This document shows positions 1-6,841 of a stretch of DNA of 45,822 nt, piece after piece. This stretch comes from DAOTYE01 sp034434915 (GTDB lineage: Bacteria > Chloroflexota > Dehalococcoidia > Dehalococcoidales > RBG-16-60-22), in contig DAOTYE010000029.1 of assembly GCA_034434915.1 (NCBI GenBank), forward strand, positions 1 through 45,822. The letters run 5' to 3'. A program made the position numbers and the translations under genes. The stretch's first letter is position 1. Each line of letters starts with the position of its first letter. The notes under the pieces are model-generated. The model was not told the DNA's origin. It worked only from the letters and a program-made list of their open reading frames with translations, and searched no databases.

Positions 1-81
1 CAACATGATGGCCCACGCATAACCGTTCCTCTTGCGTCTGGAACGTGTCAGGCTAAGGCTCGACATTCTTGACACGTGCCC

Positions 82-281
82 GGTCAAAGGAGACGGTCAC
101 GATGGTCACAAGGTCAGTCAAATGACGGTCAAAATAAGAGAAACCTATCGGCGAAGGCTGTTTTCGCTGCCGAAGAGCTGTTTTCCAGCCTCATTTGACC
201 GGGGGTCACCGGTGGTATAGCGCGATGAGGAATGACGCTGGAAATATCTGACCGAGATGCAATTTGACCGGGAGGTTGACC
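82..281. repeat. Cluster of GGTCA/TGACC pentamers
   Basis: GGTCA occurs at 82, 95, 104, 112, 127 and 204, and its complement TGACC at 196, 249, 265 and 277. That makes ten copies in 200 bases, with the last one touching the start of the downstream helix-turn-helix gene. 196-208 forms an imperfect palindrome (TGACC GGG GGTCA). The spacing is irregular, so this is not a CRISPR array or a simple tandem repeat. It may be an array of protein-binding sites or a transposon end. No gene is visible in 1-263. Confidence 0.5.
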
Positions 282-710
282 ATGAGAGAGCTTCCATATC
301 AAACAAGGATGACCGTGTTAGACCTTTACCTGCAGGGACTCTCTGCTGACAGGGTGGCCGAGCAGTCCGGCGTCTCCAAAGGTGCAGTCATCAGCACCAT
401 CAAGGATGCCAGAGAAGGGAAATATCCTCCTCTCGAGCTAAAGAACATGGTGGATGAGCTGCACCAGATGGCAGTGAGATTGAGAAAGGAAGGACTGGAT
501 ATCGCTCAGACAGGTCTGGGTTTCAGTTTTATGCGCAGGCTCTATGACATGGGTGTTGAGCCGTAGCGGATGGAGGAGTGGCTTGAGTTCTGCGAAAAGA
601 TAAGCGTGACAATTCGAATAGAGAACCTATGGCGATTTTTTCTCACATATGAGCAGTTTATGGCAACCGTTCGGAAGCTGAAAGAGAAGCTACTAAAACG
701 GGACAATTGA
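282..710 (+). pseudogene. Helix-turn-helix protein interrupted by an in-frame TAG
   Basis: The start is taken as ATG 282 because GGAGG (271-275) lies six bases upstream; an in-frame TTG at 264 is less likely. The N-terminal half has a classical helix-turn-helix (around residues 15-45, LSADRVAEQSGVSKGAVIST), as in site-specific recombination or replication initiator proteins. A helical segment follows. The frame meets TAG at 564-566 after GVEP, yet stays open for 47 more codons (RMEEWLEFCEKI onward) to TGA at 708-710, and that part still looks like charged helical protein. This is best read as one gene broken by a nonsense mutation and probably also shortened at the 3' end. Function is unknown; DNA binding is inferred from the fold. 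It lies in a region with other marks of a decayed mobile element. Confidence 0.6.
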
Positions 711-1077
711 GCCAAAGAGCGAAGGGGACATCCCGAGCCTGATATATAGCTTGGCTCTAAAGTCAGCCAAAACTTCCCTCCAGTCTTGACATAGGCGAAG
801 GTATCACGCTTAGAGACGGGTTTGTCTTTTTATTTTCAACAACTGAGCCGAGGCGCGGGCTAATAGTCTACCACCTCTTCTCGACACCCACTCTGATACC
901 CATTGGTCAGAGGCTCACGTTCAAACCCAAGCCCAGAAGTTGGCGTTAATTTGGCGTTAAACTAAAAAAGACTCGCTGTCACCAGTTGGTACTTTAGCTT
1001 CAAAACGGGTTCTGACCAACTAACACAAAGGTTCTAATTTGAACGTAAAGCGACCTTTTGGGACACCTCACCTACAA
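711..1077. other. Non-coding remnant region
   Basis: No gene with a credible start, length and ribosome site is visible on either strand. A short minus-strand frame around 735-830 reads like protein (RDTFAYVKTGGKFWLTLEP) but has no start or ribosome site and runs into unlike sequence. It could be a gene remnant. A direct repeat (940-960) and the broken tRNA (1078-1114) suggest this is the inner edge of an integrated element. Confidence 0.4.
940..960. repeat. Direct repeat TTGGCGTTAA x2
   Basis: TTGGCGTTAA occurs at 940-949 and again at 951-960, a period of 11 bases or about one helical turn. Paired short direct repeats beside a tRNA junction resemble the arm-type binding sites of tyrosine recombinases, but no integrase gene is present here. 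The link is inferred only from position. Confidence 0.4.
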
Positions 1078-1114
1078 TTACGAAACCGCTGCTCTACCCC
1101 TGAGCTACGCTGGC
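1078..1114 (-). tRNA. Truncated tRNA-Thr(CGT), 5' half only
   Basis: Read on the minus strand from 1114 down, the 37 bases match the first half of a tRNA exactly: acceptor strand GCCAGCG, TA, D-stem GCTC, loop AGGGGTA, GAGC, A, anticodon stem GCGGT, anticodon loop TTCGTAA. The anticodon CGT reads ACG (Thr). The next bases should be ACCGC to close the anticodon stem, but they are TTGTA. No T-arm or CGCTGGC acceptor strand follows. The gene therefore ends exactly at the anticodon-loop boundary, a classical integrase crossover position, and it cannot make a functional tRNA. Confidence 0.75.
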
Positions 1115-1166
1115 GCGAACACCTTAAATTATACACCATGATGGCGCACAGCCACAATAACGAGAA

Positions 1167-1233
1167 TGTCATTCCAGCCTTCGCTGGAATCCAAGAGGAT
1201 GGGGTATGGACGCCGGTCTGCACCAGAATGACA
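1167..1233. repeat. Small palindromic (MITE-like) repeat
   Basis: TGTCATTC at 1167-1174 is the inverse of GAATGACA at 1226-1233, bounding 67 bases. Inside the left arm, ATTCCAGC (1171-1178) pairs perfectly with GCTGGAAT (1183-1190). Elements of this shape, with a TGTCATTCC edge, are dispersed intergenic repeats in many bacterial genomes. No coding capacity. Confidence 0.6.
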
Positions 1234-1366
1234 GGGGAGAGAGGAATTCTTTGAGATTGCCGCGTCAGTCCGCTCTCCCATCAATGACAGAGGGAGAGAA
1301 ATTGCCATCCTTCACAGGTGAATCTTTCAACCGAAGGACCATTGTGACGGTCAATCAAAAACTTTG

Positions 1367-1395
1367 TTGCAGAAAGATTGGGCTTACGCTACTAT
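1367..1395 (+). promoter_or_regulatory. Possible promoter for the glycine-zipper protein
   Basis: TTGCAG (1367-1372) and TACTAT (1390-1395) are 17 bases apart. The -10 matches consensus at five of six bases, the -35 only at three. It lies about 40 bases before the ATG at 1435. Weak call. Confidence 0.3.
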
Positions 1396-1434
1396 GTATC
1401 TAAACACCGCTATCGCAGAAAACGGAAGAACATC

Positions 1435-2037
1435 ATGCAAGTTCACAGCGATTGGTACGGCAAGATTGCGGGCTACGTAAACCTGGCGAAGAACGCCCCT
1501 AAGGGAAAAGAAACCAAAAAGTACAAGCTCAGCCTTCTCTTGGGAGTGGCGGAGAGGCTAGATGAGTTCCATGCCACCTGCGGGCAGTGCCAGCTTTACC
1601 AGCAGGAGATGAACTCGCTTGCCAATAATTTGGGCAATCTCATTCAGCTTGATAACAAAGACCAGCGCAAAGCCTATCTGCAATCGCTCAATAGCATGGT
1701 GAAGCACCTCCAGAAACAGCATAAGCTGGTAACCGAAGGTTACTACACCGGCATCGGGCTTGCGATTGGCGCCGGCATTGGTGTGGCGCTGAGTCCGCTG
1801 TCAGATAAAATTGGCTCAGGCTTACCAATAGGGGTAGGTATCGGCATGGCAATCGGCGCCGCCTTAGAGGCAAAAGCGCGCAAAGAAGGCAGAATGATTT
1901 ACACCAGAGAAAAAGCCAGAAGCGCAAAGGAATTCAATCTTTCTCCCAGGACAATCCGGTTTTTCTTAGTTGTTGGTATTGCCGCGGCAGTCGCCGGACT
2001 GCTGGCTTTATTCCTCATCCAGAGAACCGCGCCCTAG
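1435..2037 (+). CDS. Glycine-zipper membrane protein of unknown function
   Basis: The product is 200 residues if it starts at ATG 1435; the frame also extends upstream to a TTG at 1378, but that part is basic and unlike protein. Residues 1-100 are soluble and helical, with one CxxC pair (C49, C52). Residues 104-144 are a glycine-zipper stretch (repeated GxGxxxG spacing, as in TGIGLAIGAGIGVAL), typical of segments that pack or oligomerise in membranes. Residues 176-195 are a clear transmembrane helix close to the C-terminus. No signal peptide is seen. The gene stands alone between the repeat-rich left edge and the aminopeptidase gene. I do not recognise a named family; membrane attachment is inferred from composition. 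Confidence 0.6.
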   Translation: MQVHSDWYGKIAGYVNLAKNAPKGKETKKYKLSLLLGVAERLDEFHATCGQCQLYQQEMNSLANNLGNLIQLDNKDQRKAYLQSLNSMVKHLQKQHKLVTEGYYTGIGLAIGAGIGVALSPLSDKIGSGLPIGVGIGMAIGAALEAKARKEGRMIYTREKARSAKEFNLSPRTIRFFLVVGIAAAVAGLLALFLIQRTAP

Positions 2038-2071
2038 CGCTGGCTGATACATCCCGGCAAGAGCTCTATTC

Positions 2072-2101
2072 TTGACGTCTGCACGTCCGCGATGCTACCA
2101 T
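2072..2101 (+). promoter_or_regulatory. Possible promoter for the M42 peptidase
   Basis: TTGACG (2072-2077) and TACCAT (2096-2101) have an 18-base spacer. Initiation would fall near 2108, downstream of the ATG at 2100. This agrees with using the GTG at 2130 as the peptidase start. Confidence 0.4.
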
Positions 2102-2129
2102 GCTTGTGAAGAAAGTGAGGAGTAACGGC

Positions 2130-3161
2130 GTGATTAGAGATTTACTTTTTGAGCTGGTGCAAATTCCCGGTCCATCCGGCTTTGAGGGCAGGGTCGCCAG
2201 GCGGCTGGTGGCACTGCTTAAAGACCATGTGGATGAAGTTTCCATAGACAAAATCGGCAACGTGGTGGCGCTGAAGCGGGGCACAGAGGGCAAACATTCC
2301 CTCGCCATCGCCGCCCACATGGACCAGCTCAGCATGGCGGTCATCAAGGTGGACGATTTTGTCTGGTTTGACCGCGTGGGCTACCTGGACTTCCAGAGCC
2401 TTTACAGCCAGCCGGTGCTCATCCTGGGCAGGGAAAAGGACGTGCCGGGCGTGGTCTGCGCCACGAGCGCCCATTTCCATGCCGGGGAAAAACAGCCACT
2501 CTGGATTGACGTGGGCGACCGGCAGAAATACGTCAGCCCCGGCGACCCCATCATCTTTGACCACCCGCCGCGCTGGCTTGATGATGAGAAGACCATCCTC
2601 GCCAGCCCTTCTATTGACGACCGCATTGGCTGTGCGGCGATGGTGGAAGCCGCCCGCAGTTTGAAGAAGCGCCCCCGCCACAATATCTATTTCATCGGCT
2701 CGGTGCAGGAGGAGATTGGCAGTTTCGGCATCCGCTATTTCCTGCGCGACCATGCCCCGGACTGGCTCATCGCGGTGGACACCTGCTTTGCCCAGGACGC
2801 GGTAACCGATATCAAGAAACTCCTTCCCCTGCGCCAGGGGCTGGGCATTCTCCGCTTCACCTTCACCCGCCCGGATGTGTGCTACCCCAGCGTGGTCAAT
2901 TACTCCAGCGACAAACTAAACGACCGCCTGATTGCAGCCGGGAAGACGCTGGGCATCCCCGTTCCTTTATGCGCCGTCACCGGCAGTTTCAATGACGCCT
3001 GCATCTCCAACGAAGTGCGCCCCGAGACAGAAGCGACCTATCTGCTCATGGCGCGGCGCTACAGCCATTCGCCACATGAGATTGTGGACATCAATAGCGG
3101 GGAAAATGCGGCAAAAGTCCTCCTCCAGGCTATTGCGGACTCGGATAAGTGGCAGGATTAA
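2130..3161 (+). CDS. M42 family metallo-aminopeptidase
   Basis: This is a cytosolic dinuclear-metal aminopeptidase of the M42 (tetrahedral TET / glutamyl aminopeptidase) type, which removes N-terminal residues from peptides. The metal and catalytic residues are all visible: H63-x-D65 in AAHMDQLS, D163 in SIDDRIG, the E194-E195 pair in VQEEIGSFG, D217 in AVDTC, and H313 in YSHSPHE near the C-terminus. Start: GTG 2130 has GAGGAG (2117-2122) seven bases upstream. The ATG at 2100 in the same frame would add ten residues but lacks a ribosome site. The length, 343 residues, is normal for the family. It may be the first gene transcribed toward the tandem unknown pair, but a gap of over 100 bases separates them. 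Exact substrate preference cannot be read from the sequence. Confidence 0.85.
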   Translation: MIRDLLFELVQIPGPSGFEGRVARRLVALLKDHVDEVSIDKIGNVVALKRGTEGKHSLAIAAHMDQLSMAVIKVDDFVWFDRVGYLDFQSLYSQPVLILGREKDVPGVVCATSAHFHAGEKQPLWIDVGDRQKYVSPGDPIIFDHPPRWLDDEKTILASPSIDDRIGCAAMVEAARSLKKRPRHNIYFIGSVQEEIGSFGIRYFLRDHAPDWLIAVDTCFAQDAVTDIKKLLPLRQGLGILRFTFTRPDVCYPSVVNYSSDKLNDRLIAAGKTLGIPVPLCAVTGSFNDACISNEVRPETEATYLLMARRYSHSPHEIVDINSGENAAKVLLQAIADSDKWQD

Positions 3162-3266
3162 GCCATCCACACCTCCAGACAAAGCGCTTTCCACTTCAAG
3201 ATGATAATTTGCGGGAAAAGGTGTAAAATAGTCAGTGATATTTGGCAGAAAAGGGGGAAACAGGCC

Positions 3267-3689
3267 GTGACTCATGAGGTCCACAGGGTAGTAAAGCAAG
3301 AAGGCAAATACCGCATTGTCATCGCTGATTCCGCTACATCAATTGATGAGAAAAACGAGTTTGACGTGGTGGTGGATGCTTCCCACTGCGGCATCAATGT
3401 GGGTGAATATGCCATGAAAGGCAAAGTCAAAGGCATGATTGGCAATGATGCCGGCAAAGGACTGGAAGATGCCGGAGTTGCCGGGCTATTTTACCTTGAT
3501 AACTACAGGATTCCTGCGGCGGCGGTGGACTGCATGACCGCGGAAATCGGCGTCGGTCCCACCACTTATGAAACCGGCGTCATCTCTACCGTCAATAAGA
3601 CGGCGCAAAAGCTGGGCATCAAGCCGGGGATGACCGCCAAACAGGCCGCGGACATCATGTTCCAGGCGGCGGTCAAGAATAAAGCTTAG
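3267..3689 (+). CDS. Unassigned conserved protein, first of a tandem pair
   Basis: The product is 140 residues from GTG 3267, preceded by AGGGGG about nine bases upstream. An upstream ATG at 3201 is in frame but adds sequence with no counterpart in the neighbour. This protein and the next (3736-4155) are clear paralogues along their whole length: both have KQEGKYRI near the N-terminus, VVVD-SH-G-N, a GNDAGKGL-DAG-AGL block, and a PGM-KxAA-IMFQAAVK C-terminus. This copy carries cysteines where the other does not (SHCGIN and VDCMTAEIG against SHFGVN and VSSMSAKIG). No signal peptide or membrane segment is seen. I recognise the NDAGxGxxxAGIxGL pattern as a conserved family, but I cannot assign a function. 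It sits just upstream of the 2-oxoacid dehydrogenase genes on the same strand. Confidence 0.7.
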   Translation: MTHEVHRVVKQEGKYRIVIADSATSIDEKNEFDVVVDASHCGINVGEYAMKGKVKGMIGNDAGKGLEDAGVAGLFYLDNYRIPAAAVDCMTAEIGVGPTTYETGVISTVNKTAQKLGIKPGMTAKQAADIMFQAAVKNKA

Positions 3690-3735
3690 CGGTCATCACA
3701 GATTATAACAACGAGCAAAAAGAGAGGAGCCAGTA

Positions 3736-4155
3736 ATGGGTGGAACTCAGATTGTCATGAAGCAGGAGGGCAAATACAGAATCATTGTTACCGATACAGC
3801 GGGCACTTATAACCCGGAGAATAAGAATGACGTCGTCGTTGATGGCTCACACTTCGGGGTTAACTCAGCCCAGATGGCGGTTGACGCCGGGGTGAAAGGC
3901 AGAATTGGCAACGATGCCGGCAAAGGGTTACATGATGCCGGAATCGCTGGCTTGAAAATCATGGAAAAGGCAGGCATTCCCGGCGCCGCGGTCTCTTCCA
4001 TGTCAGCTAAGATTGGCGTGGGCATGTCCACCTGGGAGACGGGCAGGGTCTCTGCCGTTAACGACCAGGCAAAAAAAATCGGCGTCAAGCCGGGCATGTC
4101 AACAAAAGAAGCCGCAGAGATTATGTTCCAAGCGGCGGTGAAACAGAACAAGTAA
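3736..4155 (+). CDS. Unassigned conserved protein, second of a tandem pair
   Basis: The product is 139 residues from ATG 3736, with GAGAGGAG shortly upstream. It is a full-length paralogue of the preceding gene, 46 bases away, so the pair arose by tandem duplication. The conserved core is VVVDGSHFGVN, RIGNDAGKGLHDAGIAGL, GIPGAAVSSMSAKIGVG and the C-terminal KPGMSTKEAAEIMFQAAVK. Motifs this glycine-rich and invariant suggest a small enzyme domain or ligand-binding fold rather than a structural protein. Function is unknown. After its stop a short hairpin (ACCTGT/ACAGGT, 4155-4169) and about 100 bases precede the E1 alpha gene. Co-transcription with that gene is possible but not shown. Confidence 0.7.
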   Translation: MGGTQIVMKQEGKYRIIVTDTAGTYNPENKNDVVVDGSHFGVNSAQMAVDAGVKGRIGNDAGKGLHDAGIAGLKIMEKAGIPGAAVSSMSAKIGVGMSTWETGRVSAVNDQAKKIGVKPGMSTKEAAEIMFQAAVKQNK

Positions 4156-4271
4156 CCTGTAAGACAGGTAGCTGCCCTGAATAAAGCTGAGCCTGCAGGG
4201 AACAGACTGCCTGCCTCTGTTTGTGTCCCTTCCCAATGAAAAAGCAATAAGAAAATCGGGGGTGAAATACG

Positions 4272-5234
4272 ATGGTTGAAATACCCAGGGAAAAACTGCT
4301 GGATATGTACCGCACCATGGTGCGCATCCGCCGCTTTGAGGAGAGGACAGCCAAGGAGTTTGCCGCAGGCAAAATCCCGGGCAGTGTCCACCTCTACATC
4401 GGCGAGGAGGCGGTGGGCACAGGCGTCATATCTCACCTGAGAAAAGATGACTATATCTTCAGCACGCACCGCGGTCACGGACATCTCATTGCCAAGGGAG
4501 GAAAGACTGACCGGGCGATGGCAGAGCTATTTGCCAAAAAGACCGGCTACTGCCTGGGCAAAGGCGGCTCCATGCACATCGCGGATACGGACATAGGCAT
4601 GCTGGGAGCGGCGGGCATTGTCGGCTCGGGCATAACCCTAGCCAATGGCGCGGCGCTATCTTCCGTTCTCCGGAAGACTGACCAGGTAACGGTATGCTTC
4701 TTCGGCGATGGTGCCAGCAACCGCGGTTCTTTCCATGAGGGCATCAATCTCGCGGCGGTCTGGTGCCTGCCGGTCATCTTCGTGTGTGAAAATAACCTGT
4801 GGGCAGTCTCCGTGCCCACCAGCTGTTCGCTGAAAATCCGCGACATCGCGGACAGGGCTGTGGGATACGGCATCCCGGGCGTGGTCGTTGACGGCATGGA
4901 CGTACTCGCCGTGTATGAGGTCGCCGGGGAAGCTGTGGCAAGAGCAAGGAGCGGCGGCGGACCCACTCTGATAGAAGCCAAGACCTACCGCTACCGCGGG
5001 CACTTTGAGGGGGACTCAGGCATCTACCGTCCCAAAGAAGAGGTTGAAGCATGGCTCAAGAGAGACCCCATCAAACTCTATCAGGAAAAACTGCTGGAAA
5101 TGAAAGTCATCACGCCGGAAATGGCAAAACAGATTGATGAAGAGGCTCTGGCGGAAATGGATGCCGCGGTGAAGTTCGCGGAGGAAAGCCCACCGCCGGG
5201 ACCAGAAGAAGTACTGAATGGTGTCTACGCCTAA
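4272..5234 (+). CDS. 2-oxoacid (pyruvate/acetoin type) dehydrogenase E1, alpha subunit
   Basis: This is the thiamine-diphosphate-dependent decarboxylase subunit of a 2-oxoacid or acetoin dehydrogenase complex. With E1 beta it decarboxylates the substrate and passes the acyl group to the lipoyl arm of E2. The 320-residue protein has the TPP-binding motif starting GDGASN (145-150) and ending NN (174-175), and the typical RGHGHLIAKG region (67-76). GGGGGTG just upstream of ATG 4272 is the ribosome site. The length and the split alpha/beta organisation fit the Gram-positive PDH/AcoA class. The 116-base gap before it could hold a promoter, but I see no convincing one. The AcoX-like neighbour favours an acetoin-type or unusual substrate, but sequence alone does not settle pyruvate against acetoin. 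Confidence 0.9.
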   Translation: MVEIPREKLLDMYRTMVRIRRFEERTAKEFAAGKIPGSVHLYIGEEAVGTGVISHLRKDDYIFSTHRGHGHLIAKGGKTDRAMAELFAKKTGYCLGKGGSMHIADTDIGMLGAAGIVGSGITLANGAALSSVLRKTDQVTVCFFGDGASNRGSFHEGINLAAVWCLPVIFVCENNLWAVSVPTSCSLKIRDIADRAVGYGIPGVVVDGMDVLAVYEVAGEAVARARSGGGPTLIEAKTYRYRGHFEGDSGIYRPKEEVEAWLKRDPIKLYQEKLLEMKVITPEMAKQIDEEALAEMDAAVKFAEESPPPGPEEVLNGVYA

Positions 5235-5250
5235 GAGGAGAGAGGAAGAT

Positions 5251-6234
5251 ATGAAAGAGCTTAATTTTCGCCAGGCGATTGGTGAGGCGTTACTGGAAGA
5301 AATGGAACGCGACCCGAACGTATTCATCATCGGTGAGGACGTGGGCAAAATGGGCGGTCTCATGGGCGAGCTCGGCGATGCCTATTCCAGGTTCGGCGCT
5401 GAGAGAGTGCGGGACACGCCCCTTTCCGAAGATGCCATTCTGGGTTGTGCCATCGGCGCCGCCATCACCGGCATGAGACCGGTAGCCCAGCTCAGATTTG
5501 TGGACTTCATGGGCGTGTGCTGGGATAATATCTTGAACCAGGCAAGCAAGATGCGCTACATGTTTGGTGGGAAAATCAGCGTGCCTGTAGTCATGACTGC
5601 TTTGAGTGGCGCCGGACGCAGGTCTGCGGCACAGCACTCCCAGAGCCTTGAAGGCATGATGTCCAATATCCCGGGGCTGAAAATCGTCCTACCTTCCACC
5701 GCCTATGACGCCAAGGGTCTGATGAAGTCCGCCATCAGAGATGGTAACCCTGTAGTTTACTTTGAGCATAAACTGCTCATGTGGACCGGTCCCAAGAGCC
5801 AGGTGCCGGAAGGAGAATACCTCGTCCCCATCGGCAAGGCAGACATCAAGCGAGAAGGCAAAGATGTCACGGTGGTGGCAACCGCCTTCAATGTGCACCG
5901 AGCGCTTAAAGTGGCGGACAAGCTCCAGCAGGAAAAAGGCATCAGCATTGAGATTGTGGACCCCAGGACCATCAAACCGCTGGATAAAGAGGCCATTCTG
6001 AACTCGGTGAAAAAGACCGGCAGGCTGGTATGCTACATTGAGGAGTGTGACACCGGCGGTTTCGCCCAGCAGGTAGCGGCAATTGTTGCCGATGAGGCTT
6101 TTGACTACCTTGACGCTCCCATCAAGCGAGTCACCGCCCCGGACACTCCTGTCCCCTACGGGCAATACCTTGAAGACCACTGGATTCCCATGGAACCCAA
6201 GCTCATCAAAGCGATTGAAGAAATAACCGCTTAG
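5251..6234 (+). CDS. 2-oxoacid (pyruvate/acetoin type) dehydrogenase E1, beta subunit
   Basis: This is the partner of the preceding alpha subunit; the two form the heterotetramer that holds thiamine diphosphate at the subunit interface. The 327-residue protein opens with the usual KELNFRQAIGEALLEEM and GEDVGKMGG region. It contains the conserved QLRFVDFMG segment and ends with the transketolase C-terminal domain (VDPRTIKPLD). The start is ATG 5251, 16 bases after the alpha stop, with a strong GAGGAGAGAGGA purine run before it. An in-frame GTG at 5218 would overlap alpha and lacks support. The length is normal for the family. Confidence 0.9.
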   Translation: MKELNFRQAIGEALLEEMERDPNVFIIGEDVGKMGGLMGELGDAYSRFGAERVRDTPLSEDAILGCAIGAAITGMRPVAQLRFVDFMGVCWDNILNQASKMRYMFGGKISVPVVMTALSGAGRRSAAQHSQSLEGMMSNIPGLKIVLPSTAYDAKGLMKSAIRDGNPVVYFEHKLLMWTGPKSQVPEGEYLVPIGKADIKREGKDVTVVATAFNVHRALKVADKLQQEKGISIEIVDPRTIKPLDKEAILNSVKKTGRLVCYIEECDTGGFAQQVAAIVADEAFDYLDAPIKRVTAPDTPVPYGQYLEDHWIPMEPKLIKAIEEITA

Positions 6235-6256
6235 CTTGGCGCTAAGGAGGTGCGGC

Positions 6257-6823
6257 GTGGCACGCATCAGTTCACAGGACGCGGAAAAACAGGGACTTAT
6301 GGAAGCCGTCAGGCTGATGGCTCTCAGCGCGCGGACAGCACCCAAGACACGGGGACTTGATTCAGTCAAGACCCTTATTCTTGACGGTGATGACCTAGAG
6401 GCGCTGGCGCAAACGATGGAAGAGTACAGCAAGAAAGAGCCGGAGCGCCTGATGTTTTTCAAACGTAATGCTGATGACGTGCGCAAGTCTGCCGCCGTGC
6501 TCCTGATTGGCGTTACCGGAGAACCCAAGCGCCCTGAATCACCGCTGAACTGCGGCGCTTGCGGCAAGAACTGCGCCTGGATGCTGAAGGCGGAAAAGAA
6601 GGATGCCGGCACCGGGCGCGGTCCCATGTGCCTGATGCAAGCCATTGACCTGGGGATTGCCCTCGGCTCAGCGGTGAAGACAGCGAGTGACCTTAATATT
6701 GACAACCGTATAATGTATTCCATCGGTGCCGCGGCACGGATGATGAAGCTTATGGAAGCTGACCTTATCATCGGCATCCCATTTTCAGTTACCGGAAAAG
6801 ACCCCTATTTCACCGGGAGGTAA
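6257..6823 (+). CDS. DUF2148 ferredoxin-domain protein
   Basis: The product is 188 residues from GTG 6257, preceded by AAGGAGG (6244-6250) at ideal distance. The four cysteines C99, C102, C106 (CGACGKNC) and C125 (GPMC) form the signature of the DUF2148 family, proposed to bind an iron-sulfur cluster. Such proteins are common in strict anaerobes, and their reaction is not established. Its place between E1 beta and a hydroxyacid dehydrogenase, 22 bases after the first and 18 bases before the second, indicates shared transcription and suggests an electron-transfer or regulatory role linked to the dehydrogenase. That role is inference only. Confidence 0.8.
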   Translation: MARISSQDAEKQGLMEAVRLMALSARTAPKTRGLDSVKTLILDGDDLEALAQTMEEYSKKEPERLMFFKRNADDVRKSAAVLLIGVTGEPKRPESPLNCGACGKNCAWMLKAEKKDAGTGRGPMCLMQAIDLGIALGSAVKTASDLNIDNRIMYSIGAAARMMKLMEADLIIGIPFSVTGKDPYFTGR

Positions 6824-6841
6824 AACGTTCTGGAGCGCGCC

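Noticed and set aside
32..220. Short plus-strand open frame at the left edge
   Set aside because: No ribosome site, biased composition, and it runs through the pentamer array; nothing supports coding.
735..830. Minus-strand stretch reading RDTFAYVKTGGKFWLTLEP
   Set aside because: It looks like protein but has no start or ribosome site and is too short to assign. At most a gene remnant.
5689..6777. Long minus-strand open frame opposite E1 beta and DUF2148
   Set aside because: Both genes on the plus strand are clear family members; the antisense frame is a by-product of codon bias.
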